Assembly (NCBI GenBank): GCA_032718475.1
Contig: JAUCBJ010008261.1
Location: 55,372 to 119,371, forward strand
Reading direction: 5' to 3'
Origin: Nemertoderma westbladi
Lineage: Eukaryota > Xenacoelomorpha > Nemertodermatida > Nemertodermatidae
Length of the DNA stretch: 64,000 nucleotides
Shown here: one piece after another, positions 22,644-32,984 of the stretch
Layout: every line of letters starts with the position of its first letter
How positions within the stretch are numbered: the stretch's first letter is position 1
Program-made: the position numbers and the translations under genes
Notes under the pieces: generated by a model
Told to the model about the DNA's origin: nothing
Database searches by the model: none
The model's input: the letters and a program-made list of their open reading frames with translations, nothing else

Positions 22644-23511
22644 TTATGGAGTATCTGTGTTGTCTAGCTCATGTTCGTGTATTCTATGAACCGGTTTGGG
22701 GCAAGCAGGTGTCCTCCTGAAGTGGTTGCGCCCTCCACAAGTGAAACATTCGTTGCCATTTGCTGGGCATCTCCTAGGAGCATGGGCTCCTCCACAGTTG
22801 CAACACCCAGTCTGTTGGTTGTCACTGAAATCTGACTGTCGATCTCCTATGTTCCTTGAACTGTAATTTCCTTGTCGTCTTAGCTTCATGACCCTAAGTG
22901 TTTCCATTATCTCGTCAATGTCGTCATCATTTATGGCTTGCGCAGTTGTTGTTTCATTTCCAACCCGGGGTATTTGTGTCCCATTGTCATCCAGGGTGTG
23001 CAGTCCCACCCTACCTGTTTCCCTGGCCTGGCCCCATTTGAGAAGAGTATCTAGATTGGGGTCTTAGGCAAGGGCCTTTTCCTTTAGACGAGTGTCAGTC
23101 ATGCCGAATATTGCAGCATCTCGTACTGCATTGTTATGGTTGTATGGATGTCCCATCAAAGTTGAGAATGTACGCCTTTTTCTCCAATTCGTTTATGAAA
23201 TCCATCCAGTTGCGTTTGCCTTGTTTAGAGTTTAGTAAATTATGTATTGCCATTGTCCTATTTACCAATTGTCGAAGCCCTGCTTTTGTCTTTTCGATGA
23301 CTTGAGTATAGGTGTCCGCGGGAACAGCGATATGGTTTGGTGTGGCAGCAATTTCTTCGAATTGAACCTTAGCATGAGTCTGCATGAATTCAACTAATTC
23401 GGTTCCACCACATGATTTGATGAGTATGATTTTAGCCTTGTCGCCCATTGTGCCAATATATGTCAAAATATTTCCTTTGTTCCATAGCCCCTGTGCTATT
23501 TGAATGGCCAA
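22644..23511 (-). pseudogene. gypsy copy 2: gag with two zinc knuckles
   Basis: Two open segments. 23134-23511 (125 codons) is the gag core, starting MAIQIAQGLWNKGN and including FEEIAATPNHIAVPADTYTQ and LLNSKQGKRNWMDFINEL. 22644-23009 holds the nucleocapsid with CCNCGGAHAPRRCPA and CFTCGGRNHFRRTPAC. A frame break lies at 23040-23150. Gag packages the element RNA into particles. This is the fullest gag in the window, but no LTR or primer-binding site follows upstream. Confidence 0.75.
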
Positions 23512-25183
23512 TCAGCACAATTTTCACTTTACGGATTCCTGAGAGTTTGTTTACATATGAATATGCCGCAATGCGACAGAATCATTCACTCTAAGCCAGA
23601 AGGCCTTAGACCATCAGTGGCTAGAGTTATAGAGCTCAAAGTAAATTATCTCTCCACTCTCTGCACTGCACTGCATGCACATCCTGACATCTAAAAACTT
23701 GGACTGTTGTACCGGCAAACATCTGATTGCTGATTAACTGCCGAGACCGCATATTTGATACTGTCTTATAATGGTATTCATTGTTGTTTGGTAACATATT
23801 TAATGGATGTTTATATTTGGAGAATACATATGAATAATCGATAATCCCAAATTACTTTCTTTATTATTAAGAAGTAAGCAGAAGGGAACATTAGTAACAA
23901 TTGCTTTGCTCAAATTACAGTGGTCTGTATGATATTTATGCTATTTCATAACCCGCGAGCTAAATTGAACATTGATTTGAATTGAAAATTGAACAACAAA
24001 TTTAACTAAATGAACAAAATTGGTAACAGTCAGCAAATTAGCGTGTTTCAGTATTATTGTCAGTAAAGTGAGTGCGAGTGAATAATTCTACATTCCTAAA
24101 GAATGTAAAATCGTGATGCTCTTTAAACAACTGTTGTAATTAATGTAAGTCATAGCTCTGTCTGATATTTAAAGCGCAGCATCTGATAGGAACTGTTGAT
24201 ATTACCCTGAAATTAAACATAGTTTTTGGAGATTATATAGTAGAGATCAATCAAATAATACAAAGTAGCCTACCCAACTCTCGCCGATAGAATTCAGTCT
24301 CCCATACACGGTGGGTCATACGCCACGCTAGACTGTCTTCTACTGTGGTCATATATTGTCCGGGCTGTTAGACAACATAAGACACATAAATTAACATGTT
24401 AAACTGTTAAAGCTCTAAAAGCACGAACACCTCCTACTGCAAACTTGAGGTCGAGTCCAGCTTCCCTAATCTTACTCGTAATATACCCACCCACCCATGG
24501 CTGAGATTCTATGTACTTCATATATAATTTGAGTTACCTTGTATAAGTGGTGGTTTATTCTACTCAAATATCTACTTATCTCATCGATGTTGTTCCTCAG
24601 ATCCCCGACGATCTCCTTTTCATCTTCCTTTTGGGGCCATCATCCCCTCGGTGTGGTTAAGGATCGTGTCGTTGATGATAGTCGTTGTCTAAAGGTAGGA
24701 GGTAGACTCGCTCCACTGATGGAGTCTGAGTCTCTGGGAAGCAGACTTCAACCTCACTCCCCCCATCGCCCACTGTTAGGGACCTCCCACTGGTGCCTTG
24801 GAACAGAGCTCGCCTTCCCCCCGCAGGGTAGGGTCGCTCGACTGGTCCTCAGACACCAGTCTGTCCTTGTTTAAACACTGCATTGCGATCTCGTGGGGTA
24901 TTAATGGGGTCTCCATCTGAATCAAGTCCTCGGGATCCTCTACTCCACCGATCGCACTGGCTACTATAGTGCCATCGATCGATCCAGGAGTAGTGAGTAG
25001 CAATTTAATTTGAAACCTGCGAAGGCTCCAAAACTCGACTACACTCAGGATAGCCACATGCCTCGTTTTATCCTGCAGTACCCAATGTGTATTCCTACTC
25101 ATTGATTAGTTTAGTTTGGCCAGTGCATACGGTGTCACATAGTTACAGAATTTAAATTAAGCCTATTTATATGGTTAACTTAC
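23512..25183. other. Intron, mostly unclassified; duplicated flank at the end
   Basis: 23512-24540 is AT-rich with no coding frame that I recognise. 24560-24990 is more GC-rich, with no domain. From about 25003 it matches 11402-11581, the flank of the next EGF exon. Confidence 0.5.
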
Positions 25184-25309
25184 CCAAAGTGCAGACTTCA
25201 CCATTACCATAAAAGCCACTATTGCATTCACATGTGAAACCACCATTAGTATTTGTGCAGCTGGCATCAATGTGACAATTGTGAGTATTGGTAATACATT
25301 CATCAATAT
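25184..25309 (-). CDS. cbEGF exon 5 in transcript order (phase 1-1)
   Basis: 126 bases with a GTAAGT donor at the low end and a 'tttcag' acceptor above 25309. It encodes [18 protein letters not shown], then [12 protein letters not shown] and [12 protein letters not shown]: six cysteines, the Ca2+-binding DIDEC start and the beta-hydroxylation consensus. It is the closest relative of the exon at 11582 (few residue changes: M/N, D/Y, F/V), and about 180 bases of intron on the donor side and 160 on the acceptor side are also similar, so the two arose by local duplication. Confidence 0.9.
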
Positions 25310-26230
25310 CTGAAACATAAAATCAATTTTCTGAAACCCAATTAAATCCGGGATATAATAACTATTTAAATCATTGTGTGAAAATTAGCACTTTTCAACA
25401 TTATGGCCCGAGTGAATTTATTGTACTGAGCGAGCGCAGCGCAGCAAGGGAGTATTACATAAATATACAATAATATGTCTTAAACGCTAAATAGTAGCCT
25501 TGTTACACAATGATGTACGTACGTAATATTGTTAAATTATCGGCGTTCTGAATGCTTAACTATGAGCTTTAATATTGCAATGTTTAGGTGAATTATTGAA
25601 AATCGTCACTTTATGCAATTAATTGCAGTTGCAACTGTACGGTAAATTAATCTACTTACACTCACAGCCTGCTACAATGTCTATCATCAATGGATATTAA
25701 ACCAGACGTTTTATAGAAGTTTAATGTTATTACGTTAATCATTACTTTTGCAGCTTTCCCTCCTATATGCCGCTGCCAAGCCGGAACAATGCAAAAAGAT
25801 AGCTGCGTTATGACGAGTTTATCACATGTTCTCACTTATTTTAGCGGTTGATATATTGTTTATCACACCGTGTGATATACAGTTAGCTATATTCAAAAAT
25901 TATTTGAAACTTGTATTACTAATTAATTGCGTTTTTTTTAATATCAAAAATTATATACTAGCTAGATTTTGCTATTTTAATATTTTGTGTAGGCCCTACA
26001 CAATGTTCGTTATTAAATATAAAAAAAAGTTCTGGAACAATTTTCTGGAACACTTTTTATATAATACCGGTAGATAAGATTGGTCTTCTATTCTAAAGAT
26101 TGGTTTTCTAGAATTTGAATTGAACTAGCTACGTTTTTGTGATTAGTTCGAAATGTTTTAAATTTTAATAACTGTTATTCTTTGTTTTGTTTACCATAAT
26201 GAAATTTAAGAATGAAACTTAAGATTTAAA
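25310..26230. other. Intron with fold-back-like DNA, 5' flank of retroelement
   Basis: 25310-25470 is the duplicated intron flank. 25497-25850 resembles parts of the fold-back element at 30-1073 ('tttgcagc..tcctata..cgctgc', 'acaatgatgta'). The 5' end of the retroelement is not marked by an obvious motif. Confidence 0.45.
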
Positions 26231-26266
26231 AATGAAACTTATCCGAATACACCTACAACACAATGG

Positions 26267-29200
26267 ATGCAATATCCCCTTTCTTTTGTCTATTCAATTC
26301 ACAGTACCGTACAACCAAAATCAGCCCCTGACATGGCCGACAACAGTACCATTTGCCTCTCTGAAAGCATCCTCAAGCACGATCCGCCTCACAGATCCGC
26401 CAAATCCTTCTCCCTAGCTGGCGTCTCCATCTCCGAAGACGATATTGCTTCCCTGAACGCCAAAGGTTGGCTCACCGACAATATCATTGAAGCAGTAGCC
26501 CAATACCACATCAATATCCACCATGCCAGAGATCGAGCGAAGGTTTTCACCACCCATTTCCTTACCAGGTTTCGTTCAAGTGGCTTTCAAGGTGTTATTA
26601 ACTGGACCAAGCCAAATTTACTCCAAATGGAACACCTGCTTTTCCCCATCCACGTTGGGGGAAACCACTGGACGCTTGCTATCCTATCTTTGCATCCACC
26701 CACACTCCAGTATTTCGATTCACTTGGGGGCCGTGGTGATGCAGCCATCGAAGATATCAAGTCATGGTTTATTCTCGAATGCCAACGTCGCAACTCACCC
26801 TGCTCCACCATTACCATCAAACCACATCTCAAACGAGTTCAATTCAACAATCACCAGTGCGGTGTCTATGTCTCGAGGTTCATCGAGCTCTGTCTAGAGG
26901 GTTCATTAGGTCTCACCCGGGTCAATGATGGCACCATCCAGCCCTACAGAGCACATCTCCAGCACCTTGTCTCCAGGAACTCGACCTGCATCCCTCCACT
27001 CTCTCCGCCCAGACCAACCGAACCCACTGCTGAATCACCCAGCTTCCACCACACTGAGCCCGACTTTGTATCTGGTCCCACCACCAATTCGCCACTCCAG
27101 TCATCTGGCCAACCGATTGGCGAGCCCTTAGTCCCTTCCTTTTGCTTGCAAGACCTGGAACCTGGCACCATACACAGCATCACCAGGGATACTCACTGCA
27201 ACCAGTCATCCGATCTTACCACCACCAATTTACCCTACTCCCAGCATTCTGGCCAACCAGCCTGTGGATCGTCCACCATTTCATCTAGCCTGATAGATCA
27301 GGATCCAGACACAGTGCTTGTGCAAGATTCCACCACCGAATTACCCAGCAACCAGTCTCCCGACATTACCACCACCGATACACCACCTTGCTATTCTTCC
27401 AATCAATCAACCGATGAACTAGCCCAAACTACTTCCAGCCGGCAAGAACTATGCCCCATCTGCAACACACCCTTTCGCCGCAAATGGCTGGCTCACTGTA
27501 AGTCTTGCCTTGTCAAATTCCACGGTGCTTGTACCGGGCTAACGAAAAAGAACTTCGAGCTAGACCCCAACATGTCTGCGAACTGGCTCTGCAAGACATG
27601 TCGTCATTTCCCCACATCACCCACCCCCCCACCCTTTGGTACACAGCCAACAGTACCTCCACAACCCTGTCTAGATGATGTCTTCCGACAGGTATTCCAT
27701 GTCCTTTCTCTCAACAAGACTCTTCCACGTATCCCCCGAGGTGCCCGATCAAAAGCGTCATCCATTTACGTGAATCTATGTGAATCAGTGGTCCGGGAGA
27801 ATACCCCACGAACATGGCTTAATCTTCTGGCTTTCCCCTACAGCCTCAGGATCCCACAATCAACATCCAAGAAGCGTAGAGCCACTAAACCGTCAAACCA
27901 ACAATCCCTAACAACCAAGGTCAAAATCCAGCTTGTTGAGTATGTTAAGTTGACCAACGACCCGACCCATCCAGAGTTGCCGGAACCCAGGAAACCCCAC
28001 CAAAGGCCATCTACCAACTTGCCCAAATCCGTTGATGAAAAACTCGGTAAGCTCATCTCGATGAAGATAGAAGAAGGAAATGTTCGCGCCGCTGCCAGAC
28101 TAGCTTCTTCCTCGGCAACCATAGCTCCCCACAACTCTGAAACGTTACACTCTCTCCAGAAACTGCACCCATCCCGTCCGCTCGACGACTTCGAGGGAGT
28201 ACCAACCATTGAGGAGGCAGAAGCGCCTCTACTCGACCTATCTCAACCCGAAGTGGTCAAATCCATATTTTCGTTTCCAAATGGATCAGCAGCCGGGCCC
28301 GACAAGCTTCTCCCTCAAGTTCTAAAAGACCTTTGCTCATCCTCGGCAGGTGAAGCAGGCATGTGCTGTAGGAAAGCAGTAACCTCCATCGCCAATATAA
28401 TAGTCAAGGGTTTAGTACCCAAAGATGTCTGCCCCTACCTCCACGGAGCGCGCCTCTGTGCTTTTAATAAACCCGAAGGTGGTATCAGACCTATTGCTGT
28501 GGGATGTACACTACGCCGTCTCGCTGCCAAGACAGCCTGCCGAATGGCAGCCAGCCATTCTGACTACAAACTTGCCCCTCATCAACTCGGTTTCGGGACA
28601 CCCAGGGGGGCAGAGGCCGCAGTCCACTCTGCAAGGAGCTTCCTTGAGTGGTCCAACCACGAGGAACCTGTCGTGTTGGTAAAAGTCGACTTTGCGAATG
28701 CCTTTAATAGTGTACACCGAGGGCCTCTTTTATGGTCTGTTCTGGAAAATCTCCCACCACTGTATAACATAGCCTATCAGTCCTATGCCGCTCCTACATA
28801 CCTATTCTATGGCAAGGAGATTATTAACTCCGACAATGGCAGCCAGCAGGGTGATCCTTTGGCTTCCCTCTTCTTCAGCTCCGACATCCACGGGTTTGTG
28901 GACTCTTTAAACTGTATCTTCAATGTTTGGTTTCTTGACGATGGCTCCCTAGGTGGGTCTGCCCTTTCAGTTGCTGAAAATTTGAAGACCATCATCAGTG
29001 AAGCAGCTAAGTTGGGTCTATCGATCAAACCCTCTAAATGCGAACTCATCTTCCACAAGGACTTTCCTGCGAGTTTGAAGGAATCCACCCTCGCCACATT
29101 TCAATCCATCACCCCAGGCATTAAACCATTTGATTTCGAAGAATCCATCCTTCTAGGGGCACCACTTGGTGATAAGGCCTTGGAAACAGTCTTGGTGCAG

Positions 29201-30433
29201 AAACAGCTTGAACTATCTACCTTCGCTAGCCGTCTTCATCTACTTTCTGCACATGATGCCCTTTACCTTCTGAGACACTGTTTTGCAATCCCGAAGCTAA
29301 TGTACACACTTAGATGTGCTCCATGCTTCACATCACCACAGCTTGACATCTTCGATGAGACCATCAAAAAAGCTCTGGAAATCGCACTCAATATCCAGCT
29401 GGATGACATCACTTGGCGTCGTCAAGCCTCTCTACCCATCGCTCTTGGTGGCCTTGGGGTAAGGAGTACGAGGGACATCTCAATACCGGCCTTTTTGGCT
29501 TCGTTCTCAGGATGCGGTCCCCTACTCCAATCCCTTCTTCCACCACCGATCATCGAAGCACCCAACCACTGGTTCGACCAAGGCCTGAGAGCCCTTCCAA
29601 CAGACTACGAAATACCTATCAACCCCATATTCCAGAAAGCCTGGAGCAATCCATTGGATGTTACTGCCTCAAAGAAAATCCTCGATGGAGCGAAGTCCCC
29701 ATCACACAAGGCACGCCTTCTAGCTTCAGTGGCAGACCATGCAGGCGACTGGCTCCATGCCATCCCAATCTCATCTCTTGGTCTCCGCCTCAAGGATGAC
29801 CAGCTCCGAGTAGGTGTAGCGCTGCGTCTTGGAGCCCCTATCAGCGTCGAGCACAACTGCCGTGGTTGTGGCGGTCTAGTAGACAGATGGGCCACCCATG
29901 GCCTCTCGTGTATCCACAATTATGGGAAATTCACCCGTCACGCAGAGGCCAATGATATAATCCATCGTGCCCTAACCTCTGCAGGAGTTGTTTCTACCCT
30001 CAAGCCGCGAGGTCTGTCCCACGATGGTAAGGTGCCGGATGGAATGACTCTTGCACCATGGGCCACAGGAAAACCTCTCGTGTGGGACTTCACATGCAGG
30101 GACACCCTGGCCGCGTCCCACCTTCCAGGAACTTCCTCTACAGCAGGTGCCGCTGCCGCATCTGCCGAATCTGCAAAATTAAGAAAATATACCGAGCTCC
30201 AGCACAACTACCACTTCACCACTATTGCTGTCGAGACCCTAGGTGCTATCGGTAGCGAAGGAACACAAATCCTTCGAGAGATTGGCCGCCGCATCTCGCT
30301 AAAATCCGCCGAACCAAGGGCGACCACATTTCTCTTCCAGAGGTTGTTGATGGCCATTGTCCGGGGAAACGCCACCGCTGTGCTTGGTACCCTTCCAGCC
30401 AAGGCAGACCTCAACGAGATCCTACTCCTCTAG
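26267..30433 (+). CDS. Ulp1-PHD-RT-endonuclease retrotransposon polyprotein, intact
   Basis: 1388 codons with no stop. Domains in order: (1) Ulp1/C48-like cysteine protease, about 85-215, triad His134 (GGNHWTLAIL), Asp151 (QYFDSLGG), Cys198 (QFNNHQCGVYV) with oxyanion Gln192; (2) a Ser/Thr/Pro-rich linker; (3) a PHD finger, C4HC3, Cys396/399/411/414, His419, Cys422/442/445; (4) reverse transcriptase, about 670-930: GGIRPIAVGCTLRRLAAK, motif A VKVDFANAFNSV (Asp808), motif B SQQGDPLASLFFSS, motif C WFLDDGSLGG (Asp891-Asp892); (5) a CCHC knuckle Cys1198/1201, His1211, Cys1215; (6) a PD-(D/E)XK-like endonuclease, PDG Asp1258 and VWDFT Asp1274. This order (protease, RT, CCHC plus restriction-like nuclease) is that of the NeSL/R2-type non-LTR group; the clade is inferred. 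The likely start is Met23 (MADNSTICL). Confidence 0.9.
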   Translation: MQYPLSFVYSIHSTVQPKSAPDMADNSTICLSESILKHDPPHRSAKSFSLAGVSISEDDIASLNAKGWLTDNIIEAVAQYHINIHHARDRAKVFTTHFLTRFRSSGFQGVINWTKPNLLQMEHLLFPIHVGGNHWTLAILSLHPPTLQYFDSLGGRGDAAIEDIKSWFILECQRRNSPCSTITIKPHLKRVQFNNHQCGVYVSRFIELCLEGSLGLTRVNDGTIQPYRAHLQHLVSRNSTCIPPLSPPRPTEPTAESPSFHHTEPDFVSGPTTNSPLQSSGQPIGEPLVPSFCLQDLEPGTIHSITRDTHCNQSSDLTTTNLPYSQHSGQPACGSSTISSSLIDQDPDTVLVQDSTTELPSNQSPDITTTDTPPCYSSNQSTDELAQTTSSRQELCPICNTPFRRKWLAHCKSCLVKFHGACTGLTKKNFELDPNMSANWLCKTCRHFPTSPTPPPFGTQPTVPPQPCLDDVFRQVFHVLSLNKTLPRIPRGARSKASSIYVNLCESVVRENTPRTWLNLLAFPYSLRIPQSTSKKRRATKPSNQQSLTTKVKIQLVEYVKLTNDPTHPELPEPRKPHQRPSTNLPKSVDEKLGKLISMKIEEGNVRAAARLASSSATIAPHNSETLHSLQKLHPSRPLDDFEGVPTIEEAEAPLLDLSQPEVVKSIFSFPNGSAAGPDKLLPQVLKDLCSSSAGEAGMCCRKAVTSIANIIVKGLVPKDVCPYLHGARLCAFNKPEGGIRPIAVGCTLRRLAAKTACRMAASHSDYKLAPHQLGFGTPRGAEAAVHSARSFLEWSNHEEPVVLVKVDFANAFNSVHRGPLLWSVLENLPPLYNIAYQSYAAPTYLFYGKEIINSDNGSQQGDPLASLFFSSDIHGFVDSLNCIFNVWFLDDGSLGGSALSVAENLKTIISEAAKLGLSIKPSKCELIFHKDFPASLKESTLATFQSITPGIKPFDFEESILLGAPLGDKALETVLVQKQLELSTFASRLHLLSAHDALYLLRHCFAIPKLMYTLRCAPCFTSPQLDIFDETIKKALEIALNIQLDDITWRRQASLPIALGGLGVRSTRDISIPAFLASFSGCGPLLQSLLPPPIIEAPNHWFDQGLRALPTDYEIPINPIFQKAWSNPLDVTASKKILDGAKSPSHKARLLASVADHAGDWLHAIPISSLGLRLKDDQLRVGVALRLGAPISVEHNCRGCGGLVDRWATHGLSCIHNYGKFTRHAEANDIIHRALTSAGVVSTLKPRGLSHDGKVPDGMTLAPWATGKPLVWDFTCRDTLAASHLPGTSSTAGAAAASAESAKLRKYTELQHNYHFTTIAVETLGAIGSEGTQILREIGRRISLKSAEPRATTFLFQRLLMAIVRGNATAVLGTLPAKADLNEILLL

Positions 30434-30663
30434 AGCCAACTACATCCGACCCCAGCTCAGCCTTCCACTAAATCCAATTTAGACCCCAACTTACCAACTA
30501 TTGATTGATCAATGGATTCGATTACCTACGAACTGTACCTAACTGAGTTTGTATTTATGTGATGGTACTAAATAATTGTATGATAATTAATCATATTAAC
30601 TACATACCATTAACAATATAGATGTATACCGGTAGCGAACTTGTTCTTAAATAAAAAAAAAAG
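30434..30663 (+). other. 3' UTR and A-rich end of the Ulp1-RT element
   Basis: 230 bases after the stop, ending 'cttaaataaaaaaaaaaa', an AATAAA-like signal fused to a poly(A)-like tail, as expected for a retrotransposed RNA 3' end. A clear target duplication was not found by eye. Confidence 0.55.
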
Positions 30664-31532
30664 AAGCAATTCCAAACATTCTTAGGCTACGTTCACTAAA
30701 ATATAATCAATATATTTTTCCAAAATATGTTCTGGAATAAAAAATATTTGTAACTGAAGGTTCATTTTTTCAAAATAAATAGCTAGCATATTCTAGAACG
30801 ATTTCTATACAAAAAGCTAAAAGTACTAGCTATAATAAAAATTTGGAGAGGAAAATACTAAATTGTGGAGTGGGGTTCGCTTTACCTTATAATGCAGGAT
30901 GGCCCTCTTCGTGTTCAACAAGTTCGAACACATGTGATAAACAGAATATCAGCAAATAAACTTTTTATAATAAACTTTGTATAACAACCTCGGCCTTCGT
31001 CATCGGTAGTTATACAAGTTTATTTGCTTCAGGTTGATATATATTGTATATCACTCCTAGAACATGTGATATTCTCTGTATATCACTAGATCTCTGATAA
31101 GTTGACATAATGTATTTTTTGCATAAAGCTTTGGTGCTGGTACTAAATATTTCACCCACCATCGTTATATGCAAGTTGGAGATGTCTTGTCTAGTGCCAT
31201 TTCATTTATTCCAACGTAATCATAACCCCAAAATATCGATGTAACTTAAAAATAGAGATTATACAATTATTGATATTTCATGCAATTGAATTTTCAAAAA
31301 AACTTTTCGAAAATTGTGACAAAATGTAGGGTTGAAAAATGGTGCTATATCATCATGTGGCAATAAAAACTTCACAGTTTTATTGAATTTTCTGCATTTC
31401 ATTTAAATCAAATGGTTTAAATGTGATAATTTTAATAACAACCCACTATCAAAGCCTACTGCGTGTTTGTAATTTGTTGCATGCCAGATGATGGGCCTCT
31501 CACACTCAAATGAAATCGAATGTCTAGTTAGC
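30664..31532. other. Intron with fold-back-like and TTAA-element-like fragments
   Basis: 30900-31130 contains 'acatgtgata', 'ttgatatatattgtatatcac' and CTGATAAGTTGACATAATGT, the tip of the fold-back element at 1073. 31250-31360 is related to the interior of the TTAA elements at 49547 and 57749. No coding. Confidence 0.45.
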
Positions 31533-31536
31533 TTAA

Positions 31537-32264
31537 GGGGGGGGGGGGGGGGGGGGGGGGTACACCATTTTGGTCAAAAATATGTCGAAATTTTTTTTAT
31601 TATCTATTATAATGCACCATTGAATGGTGTTTTCAAATCTGAAAACCGCTATTTAATAGCTCTTTTAGTTTTTAAGTTATAACAATTTCCATTTAGGGAT
31701 TCCTATTGAAATTACTATTACTATGTATAATGAAAGGTCGATTATCTCAAAATATTTTTTTTATGAAATTGTCAACTTCAAAACCCTACTACTTCTACAA
31801 TTTTTGAGCAATTAGTCTGAAACTTTCTGTGGGTGTCTACATAGCCACCCTGCATAAACGTATCAGACAACTTTTCGAAATTATTTGTTAATAAAATTTA
31901 ATACTATTTATAACAAACCTAAAAATTAGGCATAAATTTGCAGCGCCACCTAGCGGTGCAGAATTATTTTTACAAAATTTCGCCTGATATTTATGTTGCC
32001 CCATCTTTGATCTATCATATAAAAAAACTTTCATGTGATTAGATTCAAAACTGTAAAAGCCTTAGGGTTTTAAGCGCAACCAAGTTTTTTTTGTTGTTAA
32101 CTAGTATTAACTAATATTAAATAGCGAAAAATAAAAATTTTCTAATCTGTCATGTAGAATAGCATCTTAGGCACCTATATACCAAATTATAGCCAAAACC
32201 AAACAATTTTGAAACGCTGAGAGTGATAAATCGAAGAGTTGTCCGAAAATGATGTACCCCCCCC
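31537..32264. mobile_element. TTAA-flanked element with poly(G) tips
   Basis: TTAA at 31533-31536 and 32265-32268. The left end is 24 G followed by TACACCATTTT; the right end is AAAATGATGTA followed by 8 C, so the ends form an inverted repeat. No ORF. Together with 49547-52093 and 57749-59337 it suggests a piggyBac-type (TTAA) group whose non-autonomous members have G-run tips. No empty site is available here. Confidence 0.55.
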
Positions 32265-32268
32265 TTAA

Positions 32269-32984
32269 AGGGAAAAGCTGGTCAGCTAAATGCATTTTTT
32301 GTTATCGAGTACTGCTGACAGCAAGAGAGTTGACTGCTCTATAATCAGTGCCGGATTAAGCCTCTGGTGGCCCTAAGGCACATTTTAGTAATTTCCAAAA
32401 ATGACCCGAAAATTGATAATTTTCCGCAAACCCTTTCAAAAGAAAAAGCTGCTAAAAACAACTGAAACTGTGAAAATGTTGCGAAGGAAATATAAAGTAT
32501 TTTCGTTGGATGACTGCGTACAAATAAGTACTAAGTACTATTTTGTGATAGACACAGTGTAGCAGTTACAAAATCGGTTCTAGAAGATCCAAATGGCCAT
32601 GTTTTACAAACCAATATTCACGATTGTAGCCGTAAAGATGCTAAACATTTTGTATAGGTTTAATGGAAATTGAGTAAAAAATAAAAAAGTAGTAGGGAAT
32701 TTAGTGATGAAAAAAGTCAAAATTGACAAACTGATAAAAAGGTTGTTTTATACAGAGAGGCATAAATATCAGTATTTATTATGTAGTTGAAAAGAGCAGT
32801 TTTGAGGTCAAAAAATAATTCAATGTCGAAAACCGATATTACCTTTTATGAAAGCCCTTCTTTCAAACAGCAAATAAATTGTGTAAATTTTCGAAAATTT
32901 CATTTCTGTAGGGGTTATAGTGAGCCCCCTTAAAGCTGACTGGTCCCTGTAGGTATTTAGCAATTTTGATCGGATTGTGGGAAT
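32269..32984. other. Intron, AT-rich, no gene seen
   Basis: At 32347 'cagtgccggattaag' resembles the tip of a hAT-type terminal repeat, but no matching inverted end is visible. No ORF. Confidence 0.4.

Larger units (their letters stand above)
18678..23511 (-). mobile_element. Ty3/gypsy retrotransposon, copy 2
   Basis: A second, closely similar minus-strand copy in direct tandem with copy 1: gag (23511-22644), protease, RT, RNase H, integrase, then LTR (19342-19721) and leader-like DNA. Relative to copy 1, about 630 bases of element (apart from the LINE in copy 1) are deleted between 19984 and 19985, removing the end of the integrase core and the C-terminal domain. The RT gap and the SINE are shared with copy 1. 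No 5' LTR is found beyond 23511. Confidence 0.8.

Noticed and set aside
26523-30414. Several 60-130 codon ORFs inside the Ulp1-RT gene
   Set aside because: Shadows in other frames of a GC-richer coding region.
31488-31682. Glycine-run ORF at the poly(G) tract (also 45316-45673 and 36635-36835)
   Set aside because: Translations of homopolymers and non-coding repeats.
32347-32984. Possible hAT-type MITE starting CAGTGCCGGATTAAG
   Set aside because: Only one end is seen; no inverted partner or target duplication.
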